Source: Rhizorhabdus wittichii RW1 (GTDB taxonomy: Bacteria; Pseudomonadota; Alphaproteobacteria; Sphingomonadales; Sphingomonadaceae). From it: a DNA stretch of 64,000 nt. Made by a program: the position numbers and the translations under genes. Location: contig CP000699.1 of assembly GCA_000016765.1 (NCBI GenBank), positions 2,542,001 to 2,606,000 on the forward strand. The letters are read 5' to 3'. Shown here piece after piece: positions 45,047 through 55,291 of the stretch. A model generated the notes under the pieces. That model was not told where the DNA came from, made no database searches, and saw nothing but the letters and a program-made list of their open reading frames with translations. How positions within the stretch are numbered: position 1 is the first letter of the stretch; every line of letters begins with the position of its first letter.

Positions 45047-45094
45047 CCTCAGGCGCCGGGCGCCGGACGGATGTCCGGCGCCCGGCGTCTGAGG
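45047..45094. repeat. 22-bp stem hairpin at the cobT 3' end
   Basis: Arms 45047-45068 and 45073-45094 pair over 22 bases with one G-T pair around the loop GGAT. The stem ends 11 bases from the cobT stop. A shorter relative (GCGAGGC-ATCC-GCCTCGC) lies near 43170. Confidence 0.7.
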
Positions 45095-45104
45095 GCAACC
45101 GCGC

Positions 45105-46943
45105 CTAGCGCGGTTCCAAATCAAACAAAGCAGCAAGCTGCTCGACCATGGTGCCGCCGAGCTGCTCGACGTCCATGATCGTCACCGCGCGCTGGTAATA
45201 GCGGGTCACGTCGTGACCGATGCCGATCGCGATCAGCTCGACCGGCGAGCGATTCTCGATCCAGCCGATCATCTGGCGCAGGTGCCGCTCCAGATAGGAG
45301 CCGTTGTTGACCGACAGGGTCGAATCGTCGACCGGAGCGCCGTCGGAGATCACCATCAGGATCTTGCGCTCCTCGCGCCGGGCGATCAGCCGGTTATGCG
45401 CCCACATCAGCGCCTCGCCGTCGATATTCTCCTTGAGCAGCCCTTCGCGCATCATCAGGCCGAGCGACTTGCGCGCGCGGCGCCAGGGGTCGTCGGCCTT
45501 CTTGTAGACGATGTGGCGCAGGTCGTTGAGCCGCCCCGGCGCGGGCGGGCGCCCCGCCGCCAGCCAGGCCTCGCGCGACTGGCCGCCCTTCCAGGCGCGG
45601 GTGGTGAAGCCCAATATCTCGGTCTTGACCGCGCAGCGTTCGAGCGTGCGCGCCAGGATGTCGCCGCAGATCGCCGCGATCGAGATCGGCCGCCCGCGCA
45701 TCGACCCCGAATTGTCGATCAGCAGGGTGACGACGGTGTCGCGGAAATCGGTGTCGCGCTCGATCTTGTAGCTCAGCGAATGGGCCGGGTTGACGACGAC
45801 GCGGGCGAGCCGCGCGGCGTCGAGCATCCCCTCCTCCTGGTCGAAGTCCCAGCTTCGGTTCTGCTGCGCCATCAGCCGGCGCTGCAGCCGGTTGGCGAGC
45901 TTGGTGACCGCGCCCTGGAGGTGGACGAGCTGCTGGTCGAGATAGGCGCGCAGCCGCGTCAGCTCCTCGTCGTCGCACAGCTCGGTGGCGGCGATCTCCT
46001 CGTCGAACTGGGTCGTATAGGCATGATAGTCGAAGCCCGGCGGCAGATCGGACATCGGGCGGTTCGGGCGGACGGGCATCATGCCCTCCTCGCCGTCGTC
46101 GCCCATGTCGCTGTCCATCTCGGACTCGCTGTCCTGGTCGAGCTCGCGCTGCTCGCCCTCCTCCTCGCCGCCCTCGGACTGCTCGGCGCGCATCTCGACC
46201 TCGGAGTCGCTCGACCCGCCCGAATCCTCGCCCTCGTCCTGCTGGTCCTGGCCTTCCTCCTGATCCTCGCCCTCGTCGTTGTCGCCGGCCTCGGGATCGG
46301 TCTCGGGAAGCTGCTCGCCCTCGGTCAGCTCGAGATCCTCGAGCAGCCGGCCGATCAGCCTGGCGAAAGCCGCCTGGTCGTCAAAGGCGAGCTGGAGCGC
46401 GTCGAGGTCCTTGCCCGCCTTCTCCTCGATCCAGTCGCGCACCAGGGCGAGGCCCGGCGCGGCGATCGCTGGCGCCGGCTGGCCGGTCAGCCGCTCGCGC
46501 ACCAGCAGGCCGATCGCGGTCGACAGCGGCACTTCCTCGCGCACCCGCGCCCGCACCAGCGGATCGGAGCGCAGCCGCACCTCGAGCGCCTTGTTGAGAT
46601 TGTCGCGGACGCCCGCCATCGCGCGCGACCCGATCGCCTCGACCCGCGCCTGTTCGACCGCGTCGTGGACGGCGCGCGCGATCGGCTCGGCCGGCGCGGC
46701 GCGCTCGTGGATGCGGGTGTCGTGATGGCGCGCCCGCAGCGCGAAGCCGTCGGCGAAGCCGCGCGCCTCGGCCACCGCCTGTGCCGGCAGGTTGCGCGAC
46801 GGCATCGGCACGCGGAGCTGCTTGAGCGAGAAGGAAGGCGCCTCGGCGGTGAAGCTCAGTTCGAGCTCGGGATCGCGCGCCATCGCCCGGGCGGTGCCGC
46901 CCAGGACGAGCCGGAAGCCTTCGATGGGGGATTGGTCGGCCAT
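45105..46943 (-). CDS. cobT: Cobaltochelatase CobT-like protein (VWA domain)
   Basis: A 612-residue CobT homologue. An N-terminal helical region (1-200) precedes a long acidic linker (about 215-285, rich in D/E/Q/S) and a C-terminal von Willebrand A domain with the metal-dependent adhesion site DNSGSMRG and [10 protein letters not shown]. With CobS it forms the AAA+ motor that helps CobN insert cobalt into the corrin ring in aerobic B12 synthesis. No cobN is in the window. The ATG overlaps the phosphatase stop (ATGA), so it is the third gene of cobS-phosphatase-cobT. Confidence 0.92.
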   Translation of the reverse strand: MADQSPIEGFRLVLGGTARAMARDPELELSFTAEAPSFSLKQLRVPMPSRNLPAQAVAEARGFADGFALRARHHDTRIHERAAPAEPIARAVHDAVEQARVEAIGSRAMAGVRDNLNKALEVRLRSDPLVRARVREEVPLSTAIGLLVRERLTGQPAPAIAAPGLALVRDWIEEKAGKDLDALQLAFDDQAAFARLIGRLLEDLELTEGEQLPETDPEAGDNDEGEDQEEGQDQQDEGEDSGGSSDSEVEMRAEQSEGGEEEGEQRELDQDSESEMDSDMGDDGEEGMMPVRPNRPMSDLPPGFDYHAYTTQFDEEIAATELCDDEELTRLRAYLDQQLVHLQGAVTKLANRLQRRLMAQQNRSWDFDQEEGMLDAARLARVVVNPAHSLSYKIERDTDFRDTVVTLLIDNSGSMRGRPISIAAICGDILARTLERCAVKTEILGFTTRAWKGGQSREAWLAAGRPPAPGRLNDLRHIVYKKADDPWRRARKSLGLMMREGLLKENIDGEALMWAHNRLIARREERKILMVISDGAPVDDSTLSVNNGSYLERHLRQMIGWIENRSPVELIAIGIGHDVTRYYQRAVTIMDVEQLGGTMVEQLAALFDLEPR

Positions 46944-47707
46944 CAGTCGAGCAACACTTCCTGGAGACGCGCCCGGACCGGCGCGTCGACGCCGATCGAG
47001 GCAAGATAGGCGTCGACCCCGCCATGGTCGCGATCGAGGCTGTCGAACGCCGCGGCGAGATAGTCGGCATCGGCGGCGAGCAGCGGCCGCATCACCGCCG
47101 CGTCGACGGCGAAGGCGGCATCGGCCCGATCCATCAGCCGGGAGAAATCGGCGTAGCGGTTGGTGAGCAGATAATCCTCGACGATCGTCGCGCGCGGCAC
47201 GCCGAGCGCCGAGAGGATCAGCATCGCGCCGATGCCGGTGCGGTCCTTGCCCGCCGAGCAGTTGAACAGCAGCGGGACGTGCCCGGCCGCGATCCGCTCG
47301 AACAGGAAGCGGTAGGAGGGGGCGTGATCGACCAGTATCTCGCCATAGAGATGGATCATCCGGGCGCGGACGTCGTCGGCCGAGCCGGCATTGCCGCGCA
47401 GCAGCTCGCCCAGCACCCCGCTCGATTCGGTGAAGTCGCGCGACCAGTAGAAGACCCCGGCCGGCTCGCACCAGCGGGTCGGTTCACGGCGCCGCTCGCC
47501 GGGGCGGCGCAGGTCGCACACCGTGGCGATGCCGAGCCCGGCCAGATAGCGCTCGTCCGCCTCGGTCAGCATCGACATGACGCCCGAGCGGAACAGCATG
47601 CCGCGCCGCACGAAGCGGCCGTCCGCCGTCGCATAGCCGCCCATGTCGCGCAGGTTGAACCCGCCTTCGAGCGGCAGCAGCGGCGAAAGCTCGGCCGTGG
47701 TCGTCAT
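46943..47707 (-). CDS. Tyrosine-protein phosphatase
   Basis: A 254-residue phosphatase of the bacterial Tyr/Ser (MptpB-like, DUF442-related) family. The P-loop is C150-S-A-G-K-D-R156 (CX5R with K-D, typical of this group and of some phosphoinositide phosphatases). [13 protein letters not shown] at 15-27 is the family N-terminal signature, and LFRSG follows. Its stop and start overlap cobT and cobS by four bases each, a firm operon link. Its substrate is unknown. A regulatory role on the CobS/CobT motor is possible but only inferred from position. Confidence 0.9.
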   Translation of the reverse strand: MTTTAELSPLLPLEGGFNLRDMGGYATADGRFVRRGMLFRSGVMSMLTEADERYLAGLGIATVCDLRRPGERRREPTRWCEPAGVFYWSRDFTESSGVLGELLRGNAGSADDVRARMIHLYGEILVDHAPSYRFLFERIAAGHVPLLFNCSAGKDRTGIGAMLILSALGVPRATIVEDYLLTNRYADFSRLMDRADAAFAVDAAVMRPLLAADADYLAAAFDSLDRDHGGVDAYLASIGVDAPVRARLQEVLLD

Positions 47708-48708
47708 GCTTTCCCGACGACGCTCTCCGGCAGGTCCTTCCCGAACACGCGCTGATAATATTCGGCGACCAGCGGCCGCTCGCTCTCGTCGCACTTGTTG
47801 AGGAAGGACAGGCGGAAGGCGAAGCCCACATCGTTGAAGATCAGCGCGTTCTGCGCCCAGCTGATGACGGTGCGCGGGCTCATCACGGTCGAGATGTCGC
47901 CCGCCATGAAGCCCTGGCGGGTCATGTCGGCGACCTTGACCATGTCCTCGACCACCTTCTTGCCGTCGGGCTTGTCATATTCGCCGGACTTGGCGAGCAC
48001 GATCTGCGCCTCGGTCGCGGCGGGCAGATAGTTGAGCGTGACGACGATGTTCCAGCGGTCCATCTGGCCCTGGTTGATCTGCTGGGTGCCGTGATAGAGG
48101 CCGCTCGTGTCGCCCAGGCCGACCGTGTTGGCGGTCGAGAACAGGCGGAACCAGGGGTTCGGGCGAATCACCCGGTTCTGGTCGAGCAGGGTCAGCTTGC
48201 CCTCGGTCTCCAGCACGCGCTGGATCACGAACATCACGTCCGGGCGGCCCGCGTCATATTCGTCGAAGACGAGCGCGGTCGGGGTCTGCAGCGCCCAGGG
48301 CAGCAGGCCTTCGCGGAACTCGGTGATCTGCTGGCCGTCGCGCAGCACGATCGCGTCGCGGCCGATCAGGTCGATGCGGCTGATGTGCGCGTCGAGGTTG
48401 ATGCGGATGCACGGCCATTTGAGCCGCGCCGCGACCTGCTCGATATGGCTCGACTTGCCGGTGCCGTGATAGCCCTGGACCATCACGCGGCGGTTGTGCG
48501 CGAAGCCGGCGACGATCGCCAGGGTGGTGTCCGGATCGAACACATAGGCGGGGTCGAGATCGGGCACCCGCTCGTCGGCCTCGGAGAAGGCCGGCACTTC
48601 GAGATCGCTGTCGATCCCGAACAGTTCGCGCACCTTCACCATCCGGTCGGGGGCCGAAAGCACCGTGTCGGTGCGGCTGTCGGGCTGGACGTTGGGCAGG
48701 TCGGTCAT
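47704..48708 (-). CDS. cobS: Cobaltochelatase CobS-like AAA+ ATPase
   Basis: A 334-residue MoxR-type AAA+ ATPase. Walker A is GYHGTGKS at 79-86, Walker B is [10 protein letters not shown], and the sensor region [14 protein letters not shown] follows. It hydrolyses ATP as a ring with CobT to drive cobalt chelation by CobN. The Met at 48708 is preferred over an in-frame Met 12 codons earlier. First gene of the cobS-phosphatase-cobT operon, downstream of the J-domain gene on the same strand. Confidence 0.94.
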   Translation of the reverse strand: MTDLPNVQPDSRTDTVLSAPDRMVKVRELFGIDSDLEVPAFSEADERVPDLDPAYVFDPDTTLAIVAGFAHNRRVMVQGYHGTGKSSHIEQVAARLKWPCIRINLDAHISRIDLIGRDAIVLRDGQQITEFREGLLPWALQTPTALVFDEYDAGRPDVMFVIQRVLETEGKLTLLDQNRVIRPNPWFRLFSTANTVGLGDTSGLYHGTQQINQGQMDRWNIVVTLNYLPAATEAQIVLAKSGEYDKPDGKKVVEDMVKVADMTRQGFMAGDISTVMSPRTVISWAQNALIFNDVGFAFRLSFLNKCDESERPLVAEYYQRVFGKDLPESVVGKA

Positions 48709-48754
48709 GGGGTATGCCTTTTGGGGGATAGTCTTTGGGATCAAACTTTGCTGC

Positions 48755-49357
48755 TTATGCGAAGGCGGGACGGCCTTTGAGCTGCGTATAAGCCGAAATC
48801 ACGTCCTGCAAAGCCTTCTCGTGGGTCCGGTCGCCGCCATTTTTGTCCGGATGGTAGCGGCGGACCAGCTCGGCATAGCGGCTGCGCAGGGCGCGCCGGT
48901 CGGCGTCCTTGTCGAGTCCCAGCACCTTGAGCGCCTTGCGGTCGCCGTCCGACAGCGGCCGGCCGTCGACGCGCTCCTGCTCCGTCCGGCGGGCGAATCG
49001 GGCACCGATCGCGTCGAGCGGATCGGTGAAGTCGGCCCAGCGCGGCGCGGCCCCCGCATTGGGCGAGAAGGCGCGCGTCTCGCGGTCCCAGCCGCCATAG
49101 GGGGTCTGCTGCGCCTCGATCTCCTCGGTGCTCATGCCCTCGAAGAAATTATAGCCGCTGTTGAAGGCGCGGACATGGTCGAGGCACAGATAGCGCCAGT
49201 CGCCCGGCCCGTCGAAGCCCGGCGCCCGCCCGCCGCGCGCGGGCGCGCGGAACTCGCCCGCCGCCTCGCAGCCGGGTTCGGCGCATGGCTGCGCCCCGCT
49301 CTCGATCCGGCCATGGAAACGGGTCCGTGTCTTCCGGGCCGTGGATTCTTCGCTCAA
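48755..49357 (-). CDS. J-domain co-chaperone-like protein
   Basis: A 200-residue protein whose last 60 residues form a J domain ([33 protein letters not shown]), with the HPD motif that stimulates DnaK ATPase. The N-terminal part has two cysteines in PCAEPGCEA and [13 protein letters not shown], a likely zinc site (C-C-C-H). The start is probably a TTG at 49357 with AAGAGG before it; a TTG 36 bases upstream is possible. In many alphaproteobacteria this gene sits between bolA and cobS, as here. The client is unknown. Confidence 0.85.
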   Translation of the reverse strand: MSEESTARKTRTRFHGRIESGAQPCAEPGCEAAGEFRAPARGGRAPGFDGPGDWRYLCLDHVRAFNSGYNFFEGMSTEEIEAQQTPYGGWDRETRAFSPNAGAAPRWADFTDPLDAIGARFARRTEQERVDGRPLSDGDRKALKVLGLDKDADRRALRSRYAELVRRYHPDKNGGDRTHEKALQDVISAYTQLKGRPAFA

Positions 49358-49408
49358 CGCTCGCCTCTTGTCTCGCCTCTTGTCATGCAATCCCCCTATA
49401 TAGAGCGG

Positions 49409-49693
49409 ATGAGCGAACTTCCCACCGGCCCCGTCGCCGCCGAGATCAGCCGCCGCCTCACCGCCGCGCTCGCCCCCACCCGACTCGCCGTGATCGACGA
49501 CAGCGAGAGCCATCGCGGCCATGCCGGGCACGACGGATCGGGCGAAAGCCATTTCACCGTCGAGATCGAGAGCCCCGCCTTCGCCGGCCAGAACCGGGTG
49601 GCGCGCCAGCGCGCCGTCAACGCCGCGCTCGGCGACCTGCTGCGCGAGCGGGTCCACGCGCTGGCGATCCGGGCGAGGGCGCCGGGCGAATAA
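49409..49693 (+). CDS. BolA-family protein
   Basis: A 94-residue BolA-like protein. The core VIDDSESHRGHAGHDGSGESHFTVEIESPAFAG and VNAALGDLL match the class II KH-like BolA fold, and the Ser/His-rich loop is where BolA binds an iron-sulfur cluster with a monothiol glutaredoxin. Divergent from the J-domain gene with a 51-base gap, so the promoters must overlap. Confidence 0.93.
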   Translation: MSELPTGPVAAEISRRLTAALAPTRLAVIDDSESHRGHAGHDGSGESHFTVEIESPAFAGQNRVARQRAVNAALGDLLRERVHALAIRARAPGE

Positions 49694-49762
49694 CGATTCG
49701 CCGGGAACTTTCCGTTCCGGCCTTCCGTTCTCCACCCAATCCGCTGGGATGGAGAGACTGCA

Positions 49763-49945
49763 ATGTTGAAATGGGCGCTTATCTTCCTCGTCGTCGGCCT
49801 GGTCCTCGGCGCGCTGGGCTTCGGCGGCATCGGCGGGGCCTTCGTCGGCCTTGCCAAGATCCTGTTCTTCATCGCGATCGCGCTGTTCATCGTGTTCGCG
49901 CTGCTTGCGCTGTTCGCCGGCAAGAAGATCAGCGACTCGATATAG
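49763..49945 (+). CDS. DUF1328 small membrane protein (YtjA-like)
   Basis: A 60-residue protein with two hydrophobic helices ([22 protein letters not shown] and [19 protein letters not shown]) ending GKKISDSI, the DUF1328/YtjA pattern. The role is unknown; relatives are stress-linked in enteric bacteria. The ribosome site GGAGAG is well placed. Confidence 0.9.
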
Positions 49946-50020
49946 GGCGCGATCCCAAATCTGGCCGGGCCGCCGCGCAGCCCCTGTGCGCGGCGGCCCG
50001 CTTGGATTATCATCGGCCGC

Positions 50021-50371
50021 ATGAAGATCGTCACCGCCACCGTCCTTGCCGCCCTGATCGGCAGCGCAGCCCCGGCCTTCGCCGCCAACAGCTTCAGCGA
50101 CCAGCTCAGGAAGCTGTCGCCGCTCCAGCAGCGCTCCACCCTGCGGCGCGCCGTGCTCGACGAGGGCAAATATTGCCGGCGGATCGGCCCGGTCGCCTAT
50201 CAGGGGCCCTACAAGAATCTCGACATGTGGACGGTCCAGTGCGACCGCGACGCGTCCTATGCCGCCTTCATCGGCCAGGACGGATCGGTCCAGGTGCGTC
50301 CCTGCGCCGACCTCGCCTCGCTCAAGCTGCCGACCTGCCGCCTGCCGAAGCCCGCCGTCGCGAAGAAGTGA
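50021..50371 (+). CDS. Exported protein of unknown function
   Basis: A 116-residue protein with a signal peptide (1-21, ending AFAA), leaving a mature domain of about 95 residues with four cysteines (YCRR, VQCDRD, RPCAD, PTCRL) that could form two disulfides. FSDQLRKLSPLQQRSTLRRAVLDEG is typical of a small sphingomonad family without known function. It converges on the DUF3667 gene with 7 bases between stops. Confidence 0.75.
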   Translation: MKIVTATVLAALIGSAAPAFAANSFSDQLRKLSPLQQRSTLRRAVLDEGKYCRRIGPVAYQGPYKNLDMWTVQCDRDASYAAFIGQDGSVQVRPCADLASLKLPTCRLPKPAVAKK

Positions 50372-50378
50372 CCGGCTT

Positions 50379-51464
50379 TCAGGCGCCCATCGCCACCAGG
50401 AAGATGAAGAAGATCAGCGCGGCGCTATAGGCCGCGACGATCAGCGCGACGGTGCGCCAGAGCGCGCCGAACCGGCCGAGGCCATAAGCGCCCTTGAGCT
50501 GCCGGTACATGTGCCAGGGCGGAAACAGCAGCAGCACCAGCACGATCAGCCCGTCGGGCGCGCCGATCGCCGCGGCGATGCTGAGCGCCACCACCATCAG
50601 CGTCATCGCCGACAGCGAATAGGTCGCGAACACGGCGTGGTCATAGAGGCCGACGTCGCGCCGGAACAGGAACAGCATCCAGATGAAGGGCAGCGAGATC
50701 GGGATCAGCGCCCAGGAGAATTTATAGGCGCTCGACTGGAGCTTGTAGGCGGCCAGATCGGGATTGGCGGCGGCATGGCGGATGACGTGGTCGACGCCGG
50801 GAATGCCGGTCTTGAGCCCCGCCTTTTCGACGTCGATCGGCTCGCTCTTGATCTCGGGCTTGAGCACGCCCTTGGTCACCAGCCGCAGCTCGGCCTCCTC
50901 GGAGACGAGATCGCCCAGCCGTTCGTTGAGCTCGGGGTCCTTCTGGCCCTTCGCCTTGAGCGCCGCCTTCTGCGCGCGGAGCGTCTTGAGATCGGCCTCG
51001 ACCTTGACGAGCTGGTTGGCGGCGTCGCTGCGCGCCTTGGCCATCGACGCGGCATCCTCGGCGCTCAGCGGCCCGAACGGCCCGCCGAGCAGCCCGAACA
51101 CCGCGACCATCAGGAACACCGAGAAGAGGAACAGCGCCATCGGCGAGACGAACTTGACCCGCTCGCCCTGGACATAGCGGCGGGTCACCTCGCCGGGCCG
51201 GCGGAACAGCAGCGGCAGCGTGTGCCAGGTCCGCCCTTCGAAATGGAACACGCCGTGGAGGATGTCGTGGAACAGCGCGCCGGCCGTCCGATGGATGTGC
51301 CCCGCCTGTCCGCAGGCATGGCAATGCGCGCCGATCAGCGCGGTGCCGCAGTTCAGGCAGGCGCCGCCATGCGCGCCTTGCCCCGCCGCGCCGGCGCCGT
51401 CGACGGCGCGCGCGACGACCGCCCCCGTCGCGACATCGGCCATCGCTTCGAATTCCCCTGACAT
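50379..51464 (-). CDS. DUF3667 membrane protein
   Basis: A 361-residue membrane protein. A zinc-ribbon-like CLNCGT...CHACGQ (about 36-53) opens the DUF3667 domain, followed by HDILHGVFHFEGRTWHTLPLLFRRPGEVTRRYVQGERVKFVSP. One helix follows near residue 110 and four hydrophobic helices lie between 245 and 360. Between them is a coiled-coil-prone charged stretch (AANQLVKVEADLKTLRAQKAAL). Function unknown. It diverges from proA. Confidence 0.88.
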   Translation of the reverse strand: MSGEFEAMADVATGAVVARAVDGAGAAGQGAHGGACLNCGTALIGAHCHACGQAGHIHRTAGALFHDILHGVFHFEGRTWHTLPLLFRRPGEVTRRYVQGERVKFVSPMALFLFSVFLMVAVFGLLGGPFGPLSAEDAASMAKARSDAANQLVKVEADLKTLRAQKAALKAKGQKDPELNERLGDLVSEEAELRLVTKGVLKPEIKSEPIDVEKAGLKTGIPGVDHVIRHAAANPDLAAYKLQSSAYKFSWALIPISLPFIWMLFLFRRDVGLYDHAVFATYSLSAMTLMVVALSIAAAIGAPDGLIVLVLLLFPPWHMYRQLKGAYGLGRFGALWRTVALIVAAYSAALIFFIFLVAMGA

Positions 51465-51541
51465 GAATGAAAGCTAGCATTGCCCGTGGCCAAGCGCGAG
51501 TGGGCTTTGGCTGACGGCGGGCCCATGCTAGGGAGCCGCGC

Positions 51542-52831
51542 ATGACCGAGACGCTCGCCATTCGCCCGACCGACGCCGCCAAGGACTCCGGCGCCCTGAT
51601 CGCGGACATGGGCGCCCGCGCCCGCGCCGCCGCCGTCCGGCTGGCCGGCGCGCCGACCGCCGACAAGGCGAAGGCGCTGGTCGAGGCCGCGAAGGCGATC
51701 CGCGCCCGGGCGGCGGCGATCCTCGCCGCCAATGCCGAGGACGTCGCGCGCGCGCAGGCCAACGGCCTGACCGCCGCGATGATCGACCGGCTGACGCTCG
51801 ACCCCGCCCGGCTCGAAGGGGTCGCCGCCGGGCTGGAGGCGGTCGCCGCGCTCCCCGATCCGGTCGGCCAGCGCATCGACGAGACGCGCCGCCCCAACGG
51901 CCTGCTGCTCCAGCGGGTCCGCGTGCCGCTGGGCGTGATCGGCATCATCTACGAAAGCCGCCCCAACGTCACCGCCGACGCCGGCGCGCTGTCTCTGATG
52001 TCGGGCAATGCCTGCATCCTGCGCGGCGGATCGGAGGCGACCGCCAGCAACCGCGCGATCCATGCCGCGCTGCTCGACGGCATCCGCGCCGCCGGCCTGC
52101 CCGAGGACGCGATCCAGCTCGTCCCCACCACCGATCGCGCCGCGGTCGGCGCGATGCTGGCGGCACAGGGGCTGATCGACATCATCGTGCCGCGCGGCGG
52201 CAAGAGCCTGGTCGCGCGGGTGCAGGACGAGGCGCGGGTGCCGGTGCTCGCCCATCTCGACGGCATCGTCCATCTCTACATCGACCGCGCCGCCGACCCC
52301 GCCAAGGCGGTGCCGCTCGCGGTCAACGCCAAGATGCGCCGCACCGGCGTCTGCGGCGCCACCGAGACGTTGCTGATCGACCGCGCCTATGGCGACCCCG
52401 CCACGATCGTCGGCGCGCTGGTCGAAGCGGGCTGCGAGGTGCGCGGCGACGCCGACGCCCGCGCGATCGACGACCGGGTGCTGCCCGCTGCCGACAGCGA
52501 CTGGGACTGCGAATATCTTGACAGCATCCTGTCGGTGGCGATCGTCGACGGCGTCGACGGTGCGATGGCGCACATCGCCCGCCACAGCTCGCACCACACC
52601 GACGCGATCGTCACCGAGGACCAGCCGACCGCCGACCGCTTCCTCGCCGGCGTCGACAGCGCGATCGTGATGCACAACGCCTCGACCCAGTTCGCCGACG
52701 GCGGCGAATTCGGGCTGGGCGCCGAGATCGGCATCTCGACCGGCCGCCTCCACGCGCGCGGCCCGGTCGCGCTCGAAGGGCTCACCACCTACAAATGGCT
52801 GGTGCGCGGCGAAGGGCAGTTGCGGCCGTAA
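51542..52831 (+). CDS. proA: Gamma-glutamyl phosphate reductase
   Basis: A 429-residue proA product, the second step of proline synthesis (gamma-glutamyl phosphate + NADPH to glutamate semialdehyde). The family signature [17 protein letters not shown] and the catalytic Cys in [16 protein letters not shown] are present, with the C-terminal [26 protein letters not shown] matching the family. Full length. The start at 51542 follows GGGAGCCGCGC. No proB is in the window. A family B repeat follows. Confidence 0.97.
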   Translation: MTETLAIRPTDAAKDSGALIADMGARARAAAVRLAGAPTADKAKALVEAAKAIRARAAAILAANAEDVARAQANGLTAAMIDRLTLDPARLEGVAAGLEAVAALPDPVGQRIDETRRPNGLLLQRVRVPLGVIGIIYESRPNVTADAGALSLMSGNACILRGGSEATASNRAIHAALLDGIRAAGLPEDAIQLVPTTDRAAVGAMLAAQGLIDIIVPRGGKSLVARVQDEARVPVLAHLDGIVHLYIDRAADPAKAVPLAVNAKMRRTGVCGATETLLIDRAYGDPATIVGALVEAGCEVRGDADARAIDDRVLPAADSDWDCEYLDSILSVAIVDGVDGAMAHIARHSSHHTDAIVTEDQPTADRFLAGVDSAIVMHNASTQFADGGEFGLGAEIGISTGRLHARGPVALEGLTTYKWLVRGEGQLRP

Positions 52832-52854
52832 CGTCCCTCGCCCAGCCCCCACCC

Positions 52855-52944
52855 CGTCATGCCGGCGGAGGCCGGCATCTCTGGCGGCTCCTGCCTCGGC
52901 CTCTTCTCCTCTCTCCTGAGATCCCGGCCTCCGCCGGGATGACG
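52855..52944. repeat. Family B inverted-repeat element, full copy
   Basis: Begins CGTCATGCCGGCGGAGGCCG and ends CCGGCCTCCGCCGGGATGAC plus G, so the termini are near inverted copies, with a CT-rich middle. Half of it is repeated at 43256-43305. It resembles family A in its CGTCAT...ATGACG ends but differs inside. Confidence 0.8.
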
Positions 52945-53032
52945 GATTTTGGTGATCGCCCCATAGCGCCGCTGTGCGACCGATAAGTTTATCTCGTTTG
53001 TGGGAAATGGGGGCCGTCCCCACTTTCCCGCC

Positions 53033-54352
53033 ATGGCCGCAGCCCCCAAGCCCGCATCGCGTTATGTCAGCAGCTTCGGCCTGCAGGTGCTCGCCGGCAT
53101 GGCGGTCGGGCTGCTGCTAGGCCTGCTCGCGCGGTCGATAGGGCCGGCCGGCGGCGCGCCGAACGGGCTGGCGCAGGCGCTCGACCTGGTCGGGACGATC
53201 TTCGTCGACCTGCTCAAGGCGCTGGTGCCGCCGCTGATCTTCGCGGCGATCGTCAGCTCGATCGTCAACCTGCGCGACATCAACAACGCCGCGCGGCTGG
53301 TCGGGCAGACGCTGCTCTGGTTCGCGATCACCGCGCTGATCGCCGTGTCGATCGGCATCGCGCTCGGCCTGCTGATCCAGCCCGGCGTCGGATCGGGCGC
53401 GATCCCGGCCGAGGCGGCGGCGCCCAAGACGGTGGGAAGCTGGCTCGACTTCCTCAAGGGCCTCGTCCCCGCCAACGCGCTCGGCCTCGCCGCCACCGGC
53501 AAGGCGGCCGACGGCGGCGGGATCACCGTCACGCTCGGCTTCAACGTCCTCCAGATCATCGTCATCTCGATCGCGGTCGGCGCGGCGGCGCTGCGCGCGG
53601 GAGAGGCAGCCGAGCCCTTCATCGGCTTCGTCCGCGGCCTGCTCGCGATCATGCGGCGGCTGCTCTGGTGGGTGATCCGGCTGACCCCCATCGGCAGCGC
53701 CGGGCTGATCGGCACCGCGATCGTCAAATATGGCTGGGACGCGCTGGCCGGGCTCAGCGCTTTTGCCGTCGCCATCTATGTCGGCCTCGCGATCATCCTG
53801 CTGATCGTCTACCCGGCGCTGCTGCTGCTCAACGGGATCAGCCCGCGCCGCTTCTTCAAGGGCGCCTGGCCGGCGATCCAGCTCGGCTTCGTGTCGCGCT
53901 CCTCGGTCGGCACCCTGCCCGTCACCGAACGCTCGGCGGAGGTGCTCGGCGTGCCGCGCAGCTATGCCGCCTTCGCGGTGCCGCTCGCCTCGACCACCAA
54001 GATGGACGGCTGCGCCGCGCTCTATCCGGCGATCTCGGCGATCTTCGTCGCGCAATTCTACGGCCTGCCGCTCGGCCTGACCGACTATGGGCTGATCGTG
54101 CTGACCTCGGTGCTCGGCTCGGCCGCGACCGCCGGGCTGACCGGCGCCACGGTGATGCTGACGCTGACGCTGTCGACGCTGGGCCTGCCGCTCGAAGGCG
54201 CCGGCCTGCTGCTGGCGATCGACCCGATCCTCGACATGGGCCGCACCGCGATCAACGTCGCCGGCCAGATCCTCGTGCCGATGATCGTCGCCCGGCGCGA
54301 GGGCATATTGGAGGAGCCGGTTCCCGAAGGCCTGCTGCCCGCCGAAGCCTGA
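53033..54352 (+). CDS. Dicarboxylate/amino acid:cation symporter
   Basis: A 439-residue DAACS-family (GltP/DctA-like) transporter. SRSSVGTLP matches the SSSxATLP re-entrant hairpin, MDGCAALYP corresponds to the helix 7 ion-binding NMDGT-like motif, and ILDMGRTAINVAG matches the D-x-x-R-T-x-x-N-V helix 8 signature. It imports C4-dicarboxylates or acidic/neutral amino acids with protons or sodium. The start at 53033 is used; an ATG 33 bases upstream is possible. Single gene. Confidence 0.92.
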   Translation: MAAAPKPASRYVSSFGLQVLAGMAVGLLLGLLARSIGPAGGAPNGLAQALDLVGTIFVDLLKALVPPLIFAAIVSSIVNLRDINNAARLVGQTLLWFAITALIAVSIGIALGLLIQPGVGSGAIPAEAAAPKTVGSWLDFLKGLVPANALGLAATGKAADGGGITVTLGFNVLQIIVISIAVGAAALRAGEAAEPFIGFVRGLLAIMRRLLWWVIRLTPIGSAGLIGTAIVKYGWDALAGLSAFAVAIYVGLAIILLIVYPALLLLNGISPRRFFKGAWPAIQLGFVSRSSVGTLPVTERSAEVLGVPRSYAAFAVPLASTTKMDGCAALYPAISAIFVAQFYGLPLGLTDYGLIVLTSVLGSAATAGLTGATVMLTLTLSTLGLPLEGAGLLLAIDPILDMGRTAINVAGQILVPMIVARREGILEEPVPEGLLPAEA

Positions 54353-54481
54353 TCGAAACCCTTTGCATATCCCGAACGTTCAACCGTTGTTCACGCTTCG
54401 CTTGCGATAAACTGTGGTCGAACTAGGTTGAACGCCCGCCCCGACCGCGGGCATCCGGAAGAAAGACAAGGCGCTCCGAAT

Positions 54482-55135
54482 ATGCCGATCCTCCGCAAAG
54501 TCCTCGCCGCCGCCGCGCCGCTCGCGCTGCTGGCGGTTTCCGCCTGCACCCAGCCGTTCGAAGCCAAGGTGTCGCGCTTCCAGGCGCTGCCCGTGCCCGA
54601 AGGCCAGACCTTCGCGGTGGAAGCCGCCGACGCGCGCAACGAGGGCGGGCTGGAGTTCGCCCAATATGCCGGTCTCGTCACCCAGCGCCTCGCCGCCTAT
54701 GGCTATCGCCCGGTCGAGGGCGGCGCCAAGCCCGAGCTGGTCGTCAAATTCGGCTATGGCGTCGACCAGGGCCAGCCCAAGACGGTCTCGCGCCCGGCGC
54801 CCGGCCCGGCCTTCGGCCCGTGGGGCGGCTGGGGCGGCCCCTATGGCCGCCGCTGGGGCTACGGCTCCGCCTTCTATTATGGCTGGGACCCGATGTGGTA
54901 CGATCCCTGGTACCAGCAGATCGACACCTACACCGTCTACACCAGCCATGCCGAAATGGTGATCGAGCGCACCGCCGACGGCAAGCATGTGTTCGAAGGC
55001 AAGGCCCGCGCCCGCTCGCTCGACGACGCGCTGCCCAAGCTGGTGCCCAATCTGGTCGAGGCGATGTTCACCAACTTCCCCGGCCAGTCGGGCGAGGAAG
55101 TGCGGATCACGATCGCGCCGGACAAGAAGCGGTAA
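54482..55135 (+). CDS. DUF4136 lipoprotein
   Basis: A 217-residue exported lipoprotein: lipobox-like LLAVSAC puts the lipidated Cys near residue 22. The DUF4136 domain follows (SRFQALPVPEGQTFAVEA, then LVTQRLAAYGYRPV and LVVKFGYGV), interrupted by a Gly/Trp/Tyr-rich insertion (GPWGGWGGPYGRRWGYGS). The C-terminal half has YTVYTSHAEMVIERTADGKHVFEGKARA. Function unknown. The start at 54482 places the signal peptide correctly. Confidence 0.88.
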   Translation: MPILRKVLAAAAPLALLAVSACTQPFEAKVSRFQALPVPEGQTFAVEAADARNEGGLEFAQYAGLVTQRLAAYGYRPVEGGAKPELVVKFGYGVDQGQPKTVSRPAPGPAFGPWGGWGGPYGRRWGYGSAFYYGWDPMWYDPWYQQIDTYTVYTSHAEMVIERTADGKHVFEGKARARSLDDALPKLVPNLVEAMFTNFPGQSGEEVRITIAPDKKR

Positions 55136-55148
55136 GGGCCCGACAAAG

Positions 55149-55290
55149 CCCCTCCCTTTCAAGGGAGGGGTTAGGAGTGGGTAACGGAGACGAGCGGCTC
55201 GATGCCCCTCGGCGGAGTTCTGCGGGAGGAGCGAGGATGCTCGCTGCGCTCGCCACCCACCCCCTGCCTCTCCCTTGAAAGGGAGGGGGG
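55149..55290. repeat. Paired hairpin repeat flanking 100 bp (family C)
   Basis: CCCCTCCCTTTCAAGGGAGGGG at 55149-55170 is itself a hairpin; a matching CTCCCTTGAAAGGGAG hairpin lies at 55270-55285, with inner stretches (GGAGTGGGTA and CCACCCAC) also roughly inverted. It fills the gap between the convergent lipoprotein and dnaE genes and should end both transcripts. Confidence 0.7.
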
Positions 55291-55291
55291 A

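Noticed and set aside
45213-47009. Open frame of 598 codons on the plus strand
   Set aside because: Antisense to cobT. The leucine-rich stretch near 46.1-46.3 kb is simply the complement of the acidic linker.
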